DNA of 43,825 nucleotides from the NCBI GenBank assembly GCA_937879875.1, contig CALFMN010000164.1, positions 1-43,825 on the forward strand. Direction: 5' to 3'. The stretch comes from an uncultured Chloroflexota bacterium (GTDB lineage: Bacteria > Chloroflexota > Dehalococcoidia > CAUJGQ01). Shown here one piece after another: positions 17,990 to 25,491 of the stretch (position 1 is the stretch's first letter; each line of letters starts with the position of its first letter). The position numbers and the translations under genes were made by a program. Below the pieces are notes generated by a model, which did not search any database, was not told the DNA's origin, and saw only the letters and a program-made list of their open reading frames with translations.

Positions 17990-18746
17990 TCAACCTGCGC
18001 GCCGTACGCGGCGAGTGCGATGTCGGTAACGCGGTATTGCACCGCCTGAAAGCGCCCGATCGGCTGGCCGAACTGCGTTCGATCCTTGACGTAGGCTACG
18101 GTCGTGTCGAGGATGCCGAGTTGTAGTCCAACGCAGAACTCGACACCGGGCGTGTCGCGCGGTACGAGGAAAACGGAGATGCCGCGACGCTTGGGAGCTT
18201 CTGGGGCGGTGCGCGTCAGCAGGAAGATCCACTCTGCCCGTTTGGTGTGGCTGGTCCAGATCTGCTCCCGTTGATCACGTAGTCGTCGCCGTTTCGAACG
18301 GCGCGTGTCTTGAGTGCGGCAAGGTCGGAGCCGACGTCCGGTTCGCTGAATCCCCGCGCCCAGCAGCTCCGGCCTTGGGAGATAACGAGCAGGCGCAGTT
18401 GCTTCTGCGCGTCAGTGCCATGCAGCATGATCGCCGGGCCGACCCAGCTGACAGACGTGTACTGCGGCCCGCGCGGTTCGTTGAACTCCGTCATCACCTC
18501 GCGAAAGATGACCTGGTTCCAGATAGGGACATCCTGGCCGCCCCACTCACGCGGCCAGTGCTGCGTGAGCCAGCCACGTTCGGCCATCTTGCCAGCTACG
18601 GCGAGTGAGGCGTCGAACGCCTCGTCGACGCTGTGCCCTTCCGAGGCGACACTATACCCGCGATACCAGTCGGGCAGCTCCGCCTACAGGAACGACCGTA
18701 GCTCCTCGCGAAACGAGCGCTCTTCTTCGGTGAAGTCAAAGCTCAT
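17990..18746 (-). pseudogene. Acyl-CoA dehydrogenase relic
   Basis: From the ATG at 18746 the minus strand reads MSFDFTEEERSFREELRSFL, then an amber codon (18684-18686), then continues in frame with AELPDWYRGYS, MAERGWLTQHWPREWGGQDV and ARGFSEPDVGSDLAALKTRA, the N-terminal and FAD-contact parts of an acyl-CoA dehydrogenase. Near 18260 a one-base frameshift follows DYVINGS, and IWTSHTKRAEWIFLL continues in another frame. At about 18140 the middle of the enzyme is missing: PRDTPGVE runs directly into FCVGLQLGILDTTVAYVKDR and TQFGQPIGRFQAVQYR from the C-terminal domain. The sequence dies near 17990. With at least one stop, one frameshift and an internal deletion, this is a decayed gene, probably once part of the pathway. 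Confidence 0.87.
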
Positions 18747-18929
18747 GCTTGCGCACTCCGTTGTCAGCCGCCCGCACCAGTGGGGCGCGCGGTACGCCTA
18801 CCCGCAGCTTGTCCGAACGTCAACTAATACCGTGCAATTGCGTGAATATACAGGTTGAATAGTCGGCACAATGCAATCGGTCGGATCGCGGACCACGCCT
18901 TGTGCAGGATTCGAAAGGGGGATCGCAAC

Positions 18930-19853
18930 ATGGTCGTTCACGATCAGGCCCGGCCGCTCCCGAGCGCGGATGAGGTGCGTGGGTACACGACGGTGCACAG
19001 CAACTGGGGCCGCTGGGAGAATAGCCGCCTGGGAACGCTGAACTTGATCACGCCTGAAGTGCGGCAGCGCGCGGTCCGCGCAGTCCGGCTCGGCCGGACG
19101 GTGACGCTCTCGCGTCCGCTCGACTCCCGCCCCGGGCGTGGGAACCCGTATCCGTTGCAGCATTACGTGGCGCTTACGCCGGCGATGGCCGCGGACTATA
19201 TTGGCATCTTCTTCCACGGCTGGGCGACGACGCACATCGACGGCTTTGCCCATGCCGCTCGAAACGGCGAGATGTTCGACGGTTTGCCCTTCAGTGACGT
19301 GACCGCGTTCGGCGCCCGTTCCAACTCGCACACTATCGACCACTGGGCAGAAGGGATTCTCACACGCGGCGTACTGCTGGACATTCCGCGCCTGCGTGGC
19401 ATGCCGCACGTCACAATGGATCGGCCCGTTCGCGGCTGGGAACTGGAGGCCGCTGCCGAGCAGCAAGGCATTACAGTGGAGCCGGGCGACGCCGTGCTCG
19501 TGTACAGCGGACGCGAGTCATTCTATCGGGAGAATCCGGAGCGCTCGCTCGCGGACCGCGAGACGCCTGGCCTGCATGCTGACGTTATCCCGTTCATGCA
19601 CAAACACGACGCCTCCGTCCTGCTGTGGGACATGATGGATGCGCATCCAAGTGGTTACGACGAAGGCATCGCCGGGACGGTACATCCTCTGGCTCTCGTC
19701 TACCTCGGCCTGCCGCTGGTCGATAACAGCTTGCTCGAACCCCTCGCGGCCGTGTGCGCGGAAGTATCGCAATGGGACTTCCTGCTCACGCTTAATCCAC
19801 TGCGTCTGCGCGGTGGGACCGGCTCTCCCGTCAACCCGGTGGCCGTGCTGTAG
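18930..19853 (+). CDS. Cyclase family protein, second copy
   Basis: A 307-residue paralogue of the protein at 1375-2274, with the metal motif HGWATTHIDGFAH (His96, His102, Asp104, His108). The ATG at 18930 is chosen because AAAGGGGGA lies just before it; 25 upstream codons are open but not family-like. The shared opening SNWGRWENSRLGTLNLITPE and the end GGTGSPVNPVAVL show descent from a common duplicated gene, though the middle parts differ, so the two probably act on different substrates. It is a metal-dependent amide, ester or lactone hydrolase by family. It closes the catabolic cluster on the right, next to the acyl-CoA dehydrogenase relic. Confidence 0.88.
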   Translation: MVVHDQARPLPSADEVRGYTTVHSNWGRWENSRLGTLNLITPEVRQRAVRAVRLGRTVTLSRPLDSRPGRGNPYPLQHYVALTPAMAADYIGIFFHGWATTHIDGFAHAARNGEMFDGLPFSDVTAFGARSNSHTIDHWAEGILTRGVLLDIPRLRGMPHVTMDRPVRGWELEAAAEQQGITVEPGDAVLVYSGRESFYRENPERSLADRETPGLHADVIPFMHKHDASVLLWDMMDAHPSGYDEGIAGTVHPLALVYLGLPLVDNSLLEPLAAVCAEVSQWDFLLTLNPLRLRGGTGSPVNPVAVL

Positions 19854-20433
19854 TATTGCTTCTCCGTACAGAATAGCCCGCAGGGTAGGAAGGGGCTCTC
19901 TTCATCATCTGCCTGAATGGCCGTATCTCTACCACGCCACTGCTCAATTGACCAAGCCAACTTAATCACCGGCCCGGGCCCGTCATATTGTGCCAGGAAG
20001 GTGTTGTGCTGACCTTGATACACATCTGGAGCTGGCCAGCGCCCAGTTCATGAGTGAGGACGGACACGAGGGCACAGCCGGTGCGTCGTTTCGGCGGCGG
20101 TGCTGCGAGGCGCATCGACTGGGTAAATGCTAATGAAAGCAGCATTTGCCGCCCAACTTGTTGGCATGAGGAGTGACGAAACGGCATCTGATGAAACGGA
20201 TTACCGCGATTCCACGCCAGGAGAGTAAGAATTTCAACGAGAAATGTCGTAGCGCGACGTCTGTCGATCGACTGAACATCGTGGTGTGTACTGCTCAGTC
20301 GCGGTCCGTCCAGTACAACACGACTGGCGCACTTATTGAACACTTCTGGTGGCGGATCAAGTGGTACGTCTCGCTCGCCATGTTCGGCACCGTCTGCGCC
20401 GCGCGGCTGGTGGGCGTGATGCCGTAGCGGCCG
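19854..20433. other. Gene-poor gap between the catabolic cluster and the virion-like cassette
   Basis: About 580 bases without a convincing gene. The local composition is lower in G+C (notably 20140-20340) than both flanks. A short open frame at 20173-20427 on the plus strand could end in a membrane helix (WYVSLAMFGTVCAARLVGVM) but has no ribosome site or known relatives that I recognise. It may be a truncated end of a lost neighbour of the virion-like cassette. Confidence 0.4.
20173..20427 (+). CDS. Possible small membrane protein or gene fragment
   Basis: An 84-residue open frame; I do not recognise it. Its last 20 residues, WYVSLAMFGTVCAARLVGVM, are hydrophobic enough for one membrane helix. 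The N-terminal half has low-G+C codons unlike the rest and no ribosome site precedes the ATG. The stop TAG is followed six bases later by the first heptamer array, as for real genes in this cassette, which is the main argument that its 3' end is real. Confidence 0.25.
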   Translation: MTKRHLMKRITAIPRQESKNFNEKCRSATSVDRLNIVVCTAQSRSVQYNTTGALIEHFWWRIKWYVSLAMFGTVCAARLVGVMP

Positions 20434-20507
20434 AGGGCACAGGGCACAGGTGACGGAGGGCGAAGTCCGCGAACGGACTGTCACCTGTGCCCTGTCACCT
20501 GTCACCT
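20434..20507. repeat. Heptamer hairpin module 1
   Basis: Left arm: AGGGCAC, AGGGCAC, AGGTGAC (20434-20454). Right arm: GTCACCT, GTGCCCT, GTCACCT, GTCACCT (20480-20507). Fourteen bases (20441-20454 with 20480-20493) pair perfectly. Inside sits a second perfect hairpin, AGTCCG-CGAA-CGGACT (20464-20479), directly abutting the right arm. The whole unit lies between the stop at 20427 and the 18-base box before the next gene. No T tract, so it is not a standard terminator. Confidence 0.8.
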
Positions 20508-20508
20508 C

Positions 20509-20526
20509 AAGCGACCGAAGGGAGCG
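20509..20526 (+). promoter_or_regulatory. 18-base box, copy 1, with ribosome site
   Basis: AAGCGACCGAAGGGAGCG ends five bases before the ATG at 20532 and contains the ribosome-binding GAAGGGAG. The same 18 bases precede two other genes of the cassette (21020 and 26289), an extent of identity much longer than a ribosome site needs. Confidence 0.7.
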
Positions 20527-20531
20527 TTCCG

Positions 20532-20939
20532 ATGCCCCAGGAGATCGACAGCGCCACGGGCAACTTCATCGTGTCGCAAAGCGGACGGGCGGACCCGACG
20601 GGCGTGGCGGCGTATCGCAGCGGCATCTCCACGGCGGACGGTACGACCAAGCCGGCGGCCGGCAGCGCCCTGTTCGCGCAGAACCCCGGCTACCGCCAGA
20701 AGTGCCGCGTCTTCGTCAGCAGCAGCGGCTCACCCACAAGCTGCACGCTGCGGCCCTACCTGCGCTCGGGCGGAACGAGCGGCCAGGTGGGCACGGGCGC
20801 GGCGCAAACTCTGAACGGCTCGCCCAACTTCGATGCCTACTTCGACGTTCAGACCGACGGCGACGACCTGGCCGTGCTGGTGGAAACGCTCTCCGGCGGC
20901 ACGTCGCCCACCGTCAGCATCGCGCTGAGCTGGCGGTGA
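20532..20939 (+). CDS. Small beta-rich protein of the virion-like cassette, function unknown
   Basis: A 135-residue protein with no motif I recognise. The ATG at 20532 follows the 18-base box. The sequence is rich in Gly, Ser, Thr and short alternating hydrophobic stretches (KCRVFVSSSGSPTSCTLRPY, TVSIALSWR), suggesting an all-beta fold without a signal peptide or membrane helix. As first gene of the virion-like cassette, ahead of an adaptor-like protein, it could be a decoration, fibre or minor structural protein; this is from position and composition only. The codon use is high G+C and matches the rest of the cassette. Confidence 0.6.
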   Translation: MPQEIDSATGNFIVSQSGRADPTGVAAYRSGISTADGTTKPAAGSALFAQNPGYRQKCRVFVSSSGSPTSCTLRPYLRSGGTSGQVGTGAAQTLNGSPNFDAYFDVQTDGDDLAVLVETLSGGTSPTVSIALSWR

Positions 20940-20943
20940 GGCG

Positions 20944-20995
20944 AGGGAATAGGGAATAGAAGGTTGGGTGGCTCTCGCTCTATTCCCTATTCCCT
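20944..20995. repeat. Heptamer hairpin module 2
   Basis: AGGGAATAGGGAATAGA (20944-20960) and TCTATTCCCTATTCCCT (20979-20995) form a perfect 17-base inverted repeat with an 18-base loop. Each arm is two AGGGAAT heptamers plus three bases. The unit starts five bases after the preceding stop codon and ends two bases before the next 18-base box. Confidence 0.85.
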
Positions 20996-20997
20996 GC

Positions 20998-21015
20998 AAG
21001 CGACCGAAGGGAGCG
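20998..21015 (+). promoter_or_regulatory. 18-base box, copy 2, with ribosome site
   Basis: AAGCGACCGAAGGGAGCG, identical to the copies at 20509 and 26267, ends four bases before the ATG at 21020. Confidence 0.7.
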
Positions 21016-21019
21016 CCCT

Positions 21020-21679
21020 ATGGCCAACGGCTACAACGACTACGTGCCCGCCGTGCGCCAGGATCTGGACGACCCGAACCCACCGGCGGCGATCTGGGCG
21101 GATGCGGACATCCAGCGGCACATCAACCACGCGCTGCACGAGTACAGCTACTGGAGTCCGCTGGAGCAACTGCTCACGAGCTACAGCCTCACGGCCGGCA
21201 GCCGCCAGATCACGCTCGGCGCGGGCGACCTCGCCAGCCTGGTGAGCATCCGCGCGGTGGAGTATCCCACGGGCCAGTGGCCGCCCACATATGTGCAGTT
21301 CCAGCTCTGGGGCAGCGCCCTCTCGCTCTGGCTGGACGGCGCCCCGGCCGCGACCGATCCGCTGAGCGTGAACATCTACGCCCTGTTCAGCCATACGGTG
21401 AGCACCTCCAGCACCACGGTGCCGCCGCGCGACGACGAGGCGATCATCTCCGGCGCCGTCGCCTTCGCCGCGCTGGAGTACGCCGCGAAGACGGCCGGGC
21501 AGGTGAACGTGGCCGGGCCGAACGCCTGGCTGCGCTACCGCGACCTGGCGCAGGACAAGGCGGCGGAGTTCCGCGGCTACCTGCAGATCGTCCGCGCCCG
21601 CGTCACGCCGCAGCGAGCCTATGCCCCCTCCGAGCCGCGCCAGAGCCGCTTCACCGTTGAGGCGCCGTGGCGGGGGTAG
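21020..21679 (+). CDS. Phage head-tail adaptor-like protein
   Basis: A 219-residue protein. The N-terminus, NGYNDYVPAVRQDLDDPNPP followed by WADADIQRHINHALHEYSYW, has the look of phage adaptor proteins (gp6-like and related), where a short helix bundle begins with a sentence about the number of rows and 'D..I...IN.AL.EYS'. The middle holds a beta-rich part and the C-terminus returns to helices (AFAALEYAAKTAGQ, YRDLAQDKAAEFRGYLQIVR). In phages such proteins join the portal ring to the tail. No portal or capsid gene is in the window, so its partner is missing or elsewhere. The stop TAG is the first codon of a heptamer array. The family match is from pattern memory, not from a search. Confidence 0.6.
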   Translation: MANGYNDYVPAVRQDLDDPNPPAAIWADADIQRHINHALHEYSYWSPLEQLLTSYSLTAGSRQITLGAGDLASLVSIRAVEYPTGQWPPTYVQFQLWGSALSLWLDGAPAATDPLSVNIYALFSHTVSTSSTTVPPRDDEAIISGAVAFAALEYAAKTAGQVNVAGPNAWLRYRDLAQDKAAEFRGYLQIVRARVTPQRAYAPSEPRQSRFTVEAPWRG

Positions 21680-21757
21680 GGGCCAGGGATTAGGGGTTAG
21701 GGAATAGGGAATAGAGGGGCGGGCCGCGGCATTCCGCTCACCACTCACTACTCACCC
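21678..21757. repeat. Heptamer module 3 with two different heptamer types
   Basis: From the preceding stop codon on run AGGGGCC, AGGGATT, AGGGGTT, AGGGAAT, AGGGAAT (21678-21712). After 24 bases come CTCACCA, CTCACTA, CTCACCC (21737-21757), an array of another heptamer. Here the two arrays are not complementary, unlike the other modules, so this copy should not fold into a long stem. Confidence 0.7.
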
Positions 21758-21772
21758 TCAAAGGAGCCGGCC

Positions 21773-22060
21773 ATGCCATCGATCGAGGTCATTCGCCGTC
21801 TCGCGGAGACAGCCCGCGCGCGGGCGCTGGCGGCGCTGCACGCGGCCGAGCACTCGCCGGAGGCGGCCGCGCTGGAGGAGTTCGCGCGGCAGCAGGCGCT
21901 CGTCTTCGCCGGCCTGCTGCTGGAAGAGCTGCGCGAGCGGCTGATCGCGGCGCCGCCAGCCTCCGCGCCGGCGCTGCTGGCGCTGATCGAGGAGACGCTG
22001 GCCGGCGCCGCCGTGCGCTACGAGGCGCTGACCACCATGCGAGCGGCTTCGCTGAACTGA
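21773..22060 (+). CDS. Small helical protein of the virion-like cassette, function unknown
   Basis: A 95-residue, Ala/Leu/Glu-rich protein with ATG after AAAGGAG. The whole length is predicted by eye to be amphipathic helix (EVIRRLAETARARALAALHA, LLLEELRERLIAA), without cysteines, membrane helix or signal peptide. In phage tail regions small helical proteins of this type include tail assembly chaperones and connector subunits, but no motif supports a specific choice. It lies between the adaptor-like gene and another unknown small gene. Confidence 0.6.
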   Translation: MPSIEVIRRLAETARARALAALHAAEHSPEAAALEEFARQQALVFAGLLLEELRERLIAAPPASAPALLALIEETLAGAAVRYEALTTMRAASLN

Positions 22061-22134
22061 GTCGCAGCAGCGGCCGCCAATGTCGTTGATCGCTGCACAG
22101 TGTTCGTTTACAGCGCATTCGGCGGAGGTATTTC

Positions 22135-22509
22135 ATGCACGGCGTTCGACGGTCACGGAGGCGCGCCCGGCCGCTGCAACAGATCGGCGAGCCGGCGAAC
22201 GGTCCGGCCCGCAACGGCGAAGGAATGCCTGGAGTGCCGTTTCTGCCGCCGATCTGGGCGGCCGTGCTGACGCGGCTCGGCAGCGGCGCAGCCCTGCCCG
22301 CAGGAGAGATCGAGCCGTGGGCGCGGGCCGTAACGCTCGCCGAGCTGCTCGTACGCCAGATCGACGCGGGGCTGGGCCGCGGCCGGCCAACTGCTGAGAC
22401 AGGGATCGGCGGTGTGGTTGCGGGCGCGATCGCACCGGCCGTGCTCGCCTGGCTGGCACCGGGCTCCGGCGCTGAAACGACCGGGGAGGCAACGCGATGG
22501 GTAGTGTAG
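22135..22509 (+). CDS. Small protein of the virion-like cassette, function unknown
   Basis: A 124-residue protein whose ATG follows CGGAGGT with a good gap. The N-terminal 35 residues are basic and disordered-looking (HGVRRSRRRARPLQQIGEP); the rest holds helices and a hydrophobic Gly/Ala stretch (GIGGVVAGAIAPAVLAWLAP) that could be one membrane helix. A small protein with a basic end and one hydrophobic segment could be holin-like, but the orientation and single helix make this weak. Its last 13 bases overlap the protease gene, so the two are translationally coupled. Confidence 0.5.
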   Translation: MHGVRRSRRRARPLQQIGEPANGPARNGEGMPGVPFLPPIWAAVLTRLGSGAALPAGEIEPWARAVTLAELLVRQIDAGLGRGRPTAETGIGGVVAGAIAPAVLAWLAPGSGAETTGEATRWVV

Positions 22510-23216
22510 GCGAAACGACCGCTATCAGCCCCGGTGCCATGCTGGGCAAGGGTGCGCCGGAGCAAGCCGCTGCGCCGCCTGTCCGGCCGCTCTGCCCGCT
22601 GGTCTTTGTGCCGACCGACTGCGCCGGCTGGAACGCGGACTACGTGCCCGCGCTCGCTGCGGCGCTGACCGAGGCGTTGCGCTGGTGGCAGGACCAACTC
22701 GGCGTGCAGCCCTTCGCCCCCGAGCCGGCACTGGCGATCGGCGGCCGGCAGCCCCGCGCCGCATACGCCTGCGACACGCAGGAACGCATCCGCGCCGAAC
22801 TTGCCGCCTACTTCCCCGATCTGGCTGATTTGCCGGCTGAGCCTCCCGATACGCCAAACCCTAAACCCTGCCTCTACGTCGTCTACGCCACGCTCTCGGA
22901 CCTGCCCTACCGCTGCCCCGGCAACGTGATCGGCACGAGCGCGGTGCTGGTCGGAGGGCCGCCGGTGCTGGTCGTGCAGTCGTCCGGCTCGCTGGACGCC
23001 TTCGCGCTGGGACAGAACCCGCTCGACCCGGCCTCGGGCAGCCGAGCGGCGCAGATCGGCGCGCTGGCGCACGAGCTGGGGCATGCGCTCGGTCTGCCGC
23101 ATCCCGCCGCTCCGGCCGTGCAGGCTGTCTCCGTGATGTGGAGCTGGTGGACCTTTCCGGGCTGCGGGCTGTCGGATAGCGAGCGGGCGGTGGTGCTCGC
23201 GGGGCTGGCAGCCTAG
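22497..23216 (+). CDS. Metzincin-type zinc metalloprotease
   Basis: A 239-residue protein with the full metzincin zinc site HELGHALGLPH (His192, Glu193, His196, His202) and a following Met-turn candidate, Met214 in VSVMWSWW. The ATG follows GGGGAGG and overlaps the upstream gene by 13 bases. Cys residues occur in pairs (33/42, 92/125/140), but no signal peptide is seen, so it acts in the cytoplasm or inside an assembled particle. Metzincins include matrixin-like and archaemetzincin-like peptidases. A protease within a virion-like operon could process structural proteins or be carried in a tail for entry through the envelope; both are inferences from the neighbours. Confidence 0.8.
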   Translation: MGSVGETTAISPGAMLGKGAPEQAAAPPVRPLCPLVFVPTDCAGWNADYVPALAAALTEALRWWQDQLGVQPFAPEPALAIGGRQPRAAYACDTQERIRAELAAYFPDLADLPAEPPDTPNPKPCLYVVYATLSDLPYRCPGNVIGTSAVLVGGPPVLVVQSSGSLDAFALGQNPLDPASGSRAAQIGALAHELGHALGLPHPAAPAVQAVSVMWSWWTFPGCGLSDSERAVVLAGLAA

Positions 23217-23236
23217 CCCCGCCGCCAGCGCGCCGT

Positions 23237-23288
23237 GCAACCGTCGGAGACTTCCACCAGGGCGCAGCGCAACCGTCGGAGACTTCCA
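23237..23288. repeat. 20-base direct repeat before the tail-hub-like gene
   Basis: GCAACCGTCGGAGACTTCCA occurs at 23237-23256 and 23269-23288, 32 bases apart, in the 84-base spacer before the ATG at 23301. The second copy runs into the ribosome site AAAGGAG. It may be a duplicated leader or a regulator site. Confidence 0.75.
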
Positions 23289-23300
23289 AAGGAGCCAACG

Positions 23301-25352
23301 ATGCGCACGCTTTCCTCGACGCTCAGTGCCGCGCAGCAGGCGAGCAGCGCCGTGCCCGCCGTGCGGCTGACGCGGCGGCGCGCCTCCGCCGGCGAGGATC
23401 GCTACACGTTGAGTTTCCTCGCCGGCTCGGGCTCTGCAAGCGATCCGTATGCCGTCACCGCCTGGGGCGGCGTGCTGCGCATGTGGACGATCCACGCGGG
23501 CAGCGTGCGCGTGGACTACTACCAGGGCAGCCCGCTCGCCTTTCAGAGCGGCGGCACGCGCTGGGCCACGAGCGATACGCTGATCGCCGCCGCGCAGCAG
23601 CAGAACACGCCGGCGAACCTCGCCGTGGTCACGGCCACGCCGGGTACCAGCGCGCTCACGCTGCGCTTCTCCGGCAGCGGCGATGCGGGCTTCGGCGCCG
23701 CCGAAACGCTGACCTTGCCGAGCGGCACGGCCTACCAGGCGCAGGCGATCGCCTGCTGCTTCGCGCCGGATGGCCGCGTCTTCGTCACGGTGCAGGGGCT
23801 GCAGTACATCACCGTCTTCGTGCGCGCCACGAATGCGACGTACAGCTCGGCCGCCAATACCAGCGACGCGCACTATTCAGCGATCGGCATCGGCTGCTGC
23901 TACACGGCGTACAGCGGCGCCGGCGACCTCGCGATCTTCGCTTCCGCCGGGTATATCGCGGGCACCTGGTCCGAGCTGGCGGCGCTGCTGTTCGGCGACG
24001 GCGCTCTGCAAACGGCCGGCACGTTCTCCGCGCATCAGACGGTGCTGATCACGAAGCCGTATGTGACGGGTGCGGGCGCAGCGCCGGGCACGATTCTGAG
24101 CGCCGGCGGCCTCTGCCTGGCCGATACGTTTCGCGCCACGTTCTATGAAGACTTCCAGAACCCGCCGATGAGCCTGGCGACCAAGCGCAACTTCGCCCAG
24201 AGCTTTCTCAAAGCGACGAACGTGCAGGCCGGCTACGCGCGCGACCCGCAGGCGCTGCCGGTGGACGGCGCCGCCGTGCTGAAGCCGGCCTGGGACTCGC
24301 AGAACGGCATCCTCTTCTACGCCAACCCGGCCAGCATCTATTACGGCGCCGCGCCGGTGACGCAGGATCTCTCCGCCCGCGTCCTGCGCTGCACGCGCAC
24401 GGAGCGCGAGAACGGCGCCAGTATCGACGTGCTGCTGGACAACACGGACCTCTCGCTTTCGGCGCTGGCGCAGAGTGCGGACAGCATCGGCGACCGGCTG
24501 AGTCTCGACTTCGGCTACACGACGAGCGCCGGCGCCGAGTACAGCGTCTCGATGCCGCTGTGGCTGTCGAGTGCCACGGCCTCCGGCGCGGGCGGCACGC
24601 GCTACGCGGAATTGACGGCGCACGACGGCTGGCAGGTGTTGGCGGCGTGGCGGCCGCGCCGGCTTTACTCGTGGCTGCCGGGCGAGAGCACGATCGCGCA
24701 GATTTTGCAGTGGATCCTGGCGCGGGCGGGGCTGGATTTCACGCCGCCCGGCACACCCTCGGCGCTGTTGTTGAGCAGCCCGGCGTTCGCGCTGCAGCCG
24801 GCGACGAGCGGCGCTCAGGCCGTGCATGCGCTGCTTGATCAGGTTCCTGAGGTGTTGCTCTTCACCGCCAGCGGCGCCACGCTGCGGCTGCCGCAGAGCA
24901 GCGACACGGCGGTCTACAGCTATGCGCCGGGTGGACACGCGGTGCTGACGGCGCGCAGCTCGCGCTTCGCCCAGGGCTTGAACCATGTGCTGCTCTACGG
25001 CAAGAACACCGGCACGGCCACGGCGCCCACGCTGATCGGCGAGGCGCTGGACGCCGGCGATGCGCAGCGCGTGGCCGACTATCCCTTCCCGCTGCACGAC
25101 ATGCAGGTTTCGACGGCCAACGCGGCGGCACGGGCGACGGTGCCGCTGCGCAAGGCGCAGCTAATCACCGACGCAGGCGAGATCGCGACGGCGCCGAACG
25201 TGGAGCTGGAACTGTGGGACGCGATCGGCATCACCGAGGGCTACACCGGCATGAGCGGCGTGACGCTGCGCGTGCGCGAGCTGCGCACACTGTTTGACAC
25301 GCTGCGCGACGGCGGCGTCTACACACAGTCGGTCGGCCTGATGAATCTGTAG
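23301..25352 (+). CDS. Large tail-hub/baseplate-like protein
   Basis: A 683-residue protein, the largest of the cassette; the ATG at 23301 follows AAAGGAGCCAACG. Residues 1-60 (SSTLSAAQQASSAVPAVRLT, then RRRASAGEDRYTLSFL) resemble the start of siphophage-type tail proteins. The first half is a beta-rich, Gly/Ser/Thr-rich part. From about residue 360, RVLRCTRTERENGASIDVLL and DNTDLSLSALAQSADSIGDR look like the hub fold of gp27/late-control-D-type proteins, which form a ring at the tail tip, followed by LQWILARAGLDF and a C-terminal domain with WDAIGITEGYTGMSGVTLRV. No signal peptide or membrane helix. Its place before an OB-fold-like baseplate gene agrees with a tail-tip role. The family is recognised from layout, not from a search. 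Confidence 0.6.
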   Translation: MRTLSSTLSAAQQASSAVPAVRLTRRRASAGEDRYTLSFLAGSGSASDPYAVTAWGGVLRMWTIHAGSVRVDYYQGSPLAFQSGGTRWATSDTLIAAAQQQNTPANLAVVTATPGTSALTLRFSGSGDAGFGAAETLTLPSGTAYQAQAIACCFAPDGRVFVTVQGLQYITVFVRATNATYSSAANTSDAHYSAIGIGCCYTAYSGAGDLAIFASAGYIAGTWSELAALLFGDGALQTAGTFSAHQTVLITKPYVTGAGAAPGTILSAGGLCLADTFRATFYEDFQNPPMSLATKRNFAQSFLKATNVQAGYARDPQALPVDGAAVLKPAWDSQNGILFYANPASIYYGAAPVTQDLSARVLRCTRTERENGASIDVLLDNTDLSLSALAQSADSIGDRLSLDFGYTTSAGAEYSVSMPLWLSSATASGAGGTRYAELTAHDGWQVLAAWRPRRLYSWLPGESTIAQILQWILARAGLDFTPPGTPSALLLSSPAFALQPATSGAQAVHALLDQVPEVLLFTASGATLRLPQSSDTAVYSYAPGGHAVLTARSSRFAQGLNHVLLYGKNTGTATAPTLIGEALDAGDAQRVADYPFPLHDMQVSTANAAARATVPLRKAQLITDAGEIATAPNVELELWDAIGITEGYTGMSGVTLRVRELRTLFDTLRDGGVYTQSVGLMNL

Positions 25353-25422
25353 GGGCGCCCACAGCGCAGCGCAGCCAATGGAGTTGTCCAAAAGTGTGCG
25401 GGAGCCCCGCGGTGAAATCAGC

Positions 25423-25471
25423 GTCCGCGCAGCGGACCTCACTATCGGGGGTGAAAGGGGGCGTGCCCCCT
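25423..25471. repeat. Two adjacent hairpins in a spacer
   Basis: GTCCGC-GCA-GCGGAC (25423-25437) and AGGGGGC-GT-GCCCCCT (25456-25471; realistic loop CGTG) lie one after the other in the 139-base gap before the ATG at 25492. No T tract follows. They may fold in the leader of the next gene. Confidence 0.5.
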
Positions 25472-25491
25472 ATGACCATCGGAGATATCAG

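Noticed and set aside
21789..23873. Very long antisense open frame (694 codons) opposite the virion-like cassette
   Set aside because: It is an Arg/Ala/Pro-rich mirror of high-G+C genes with good ribosome sites on the plus strand, and it has no family motif or start signal.
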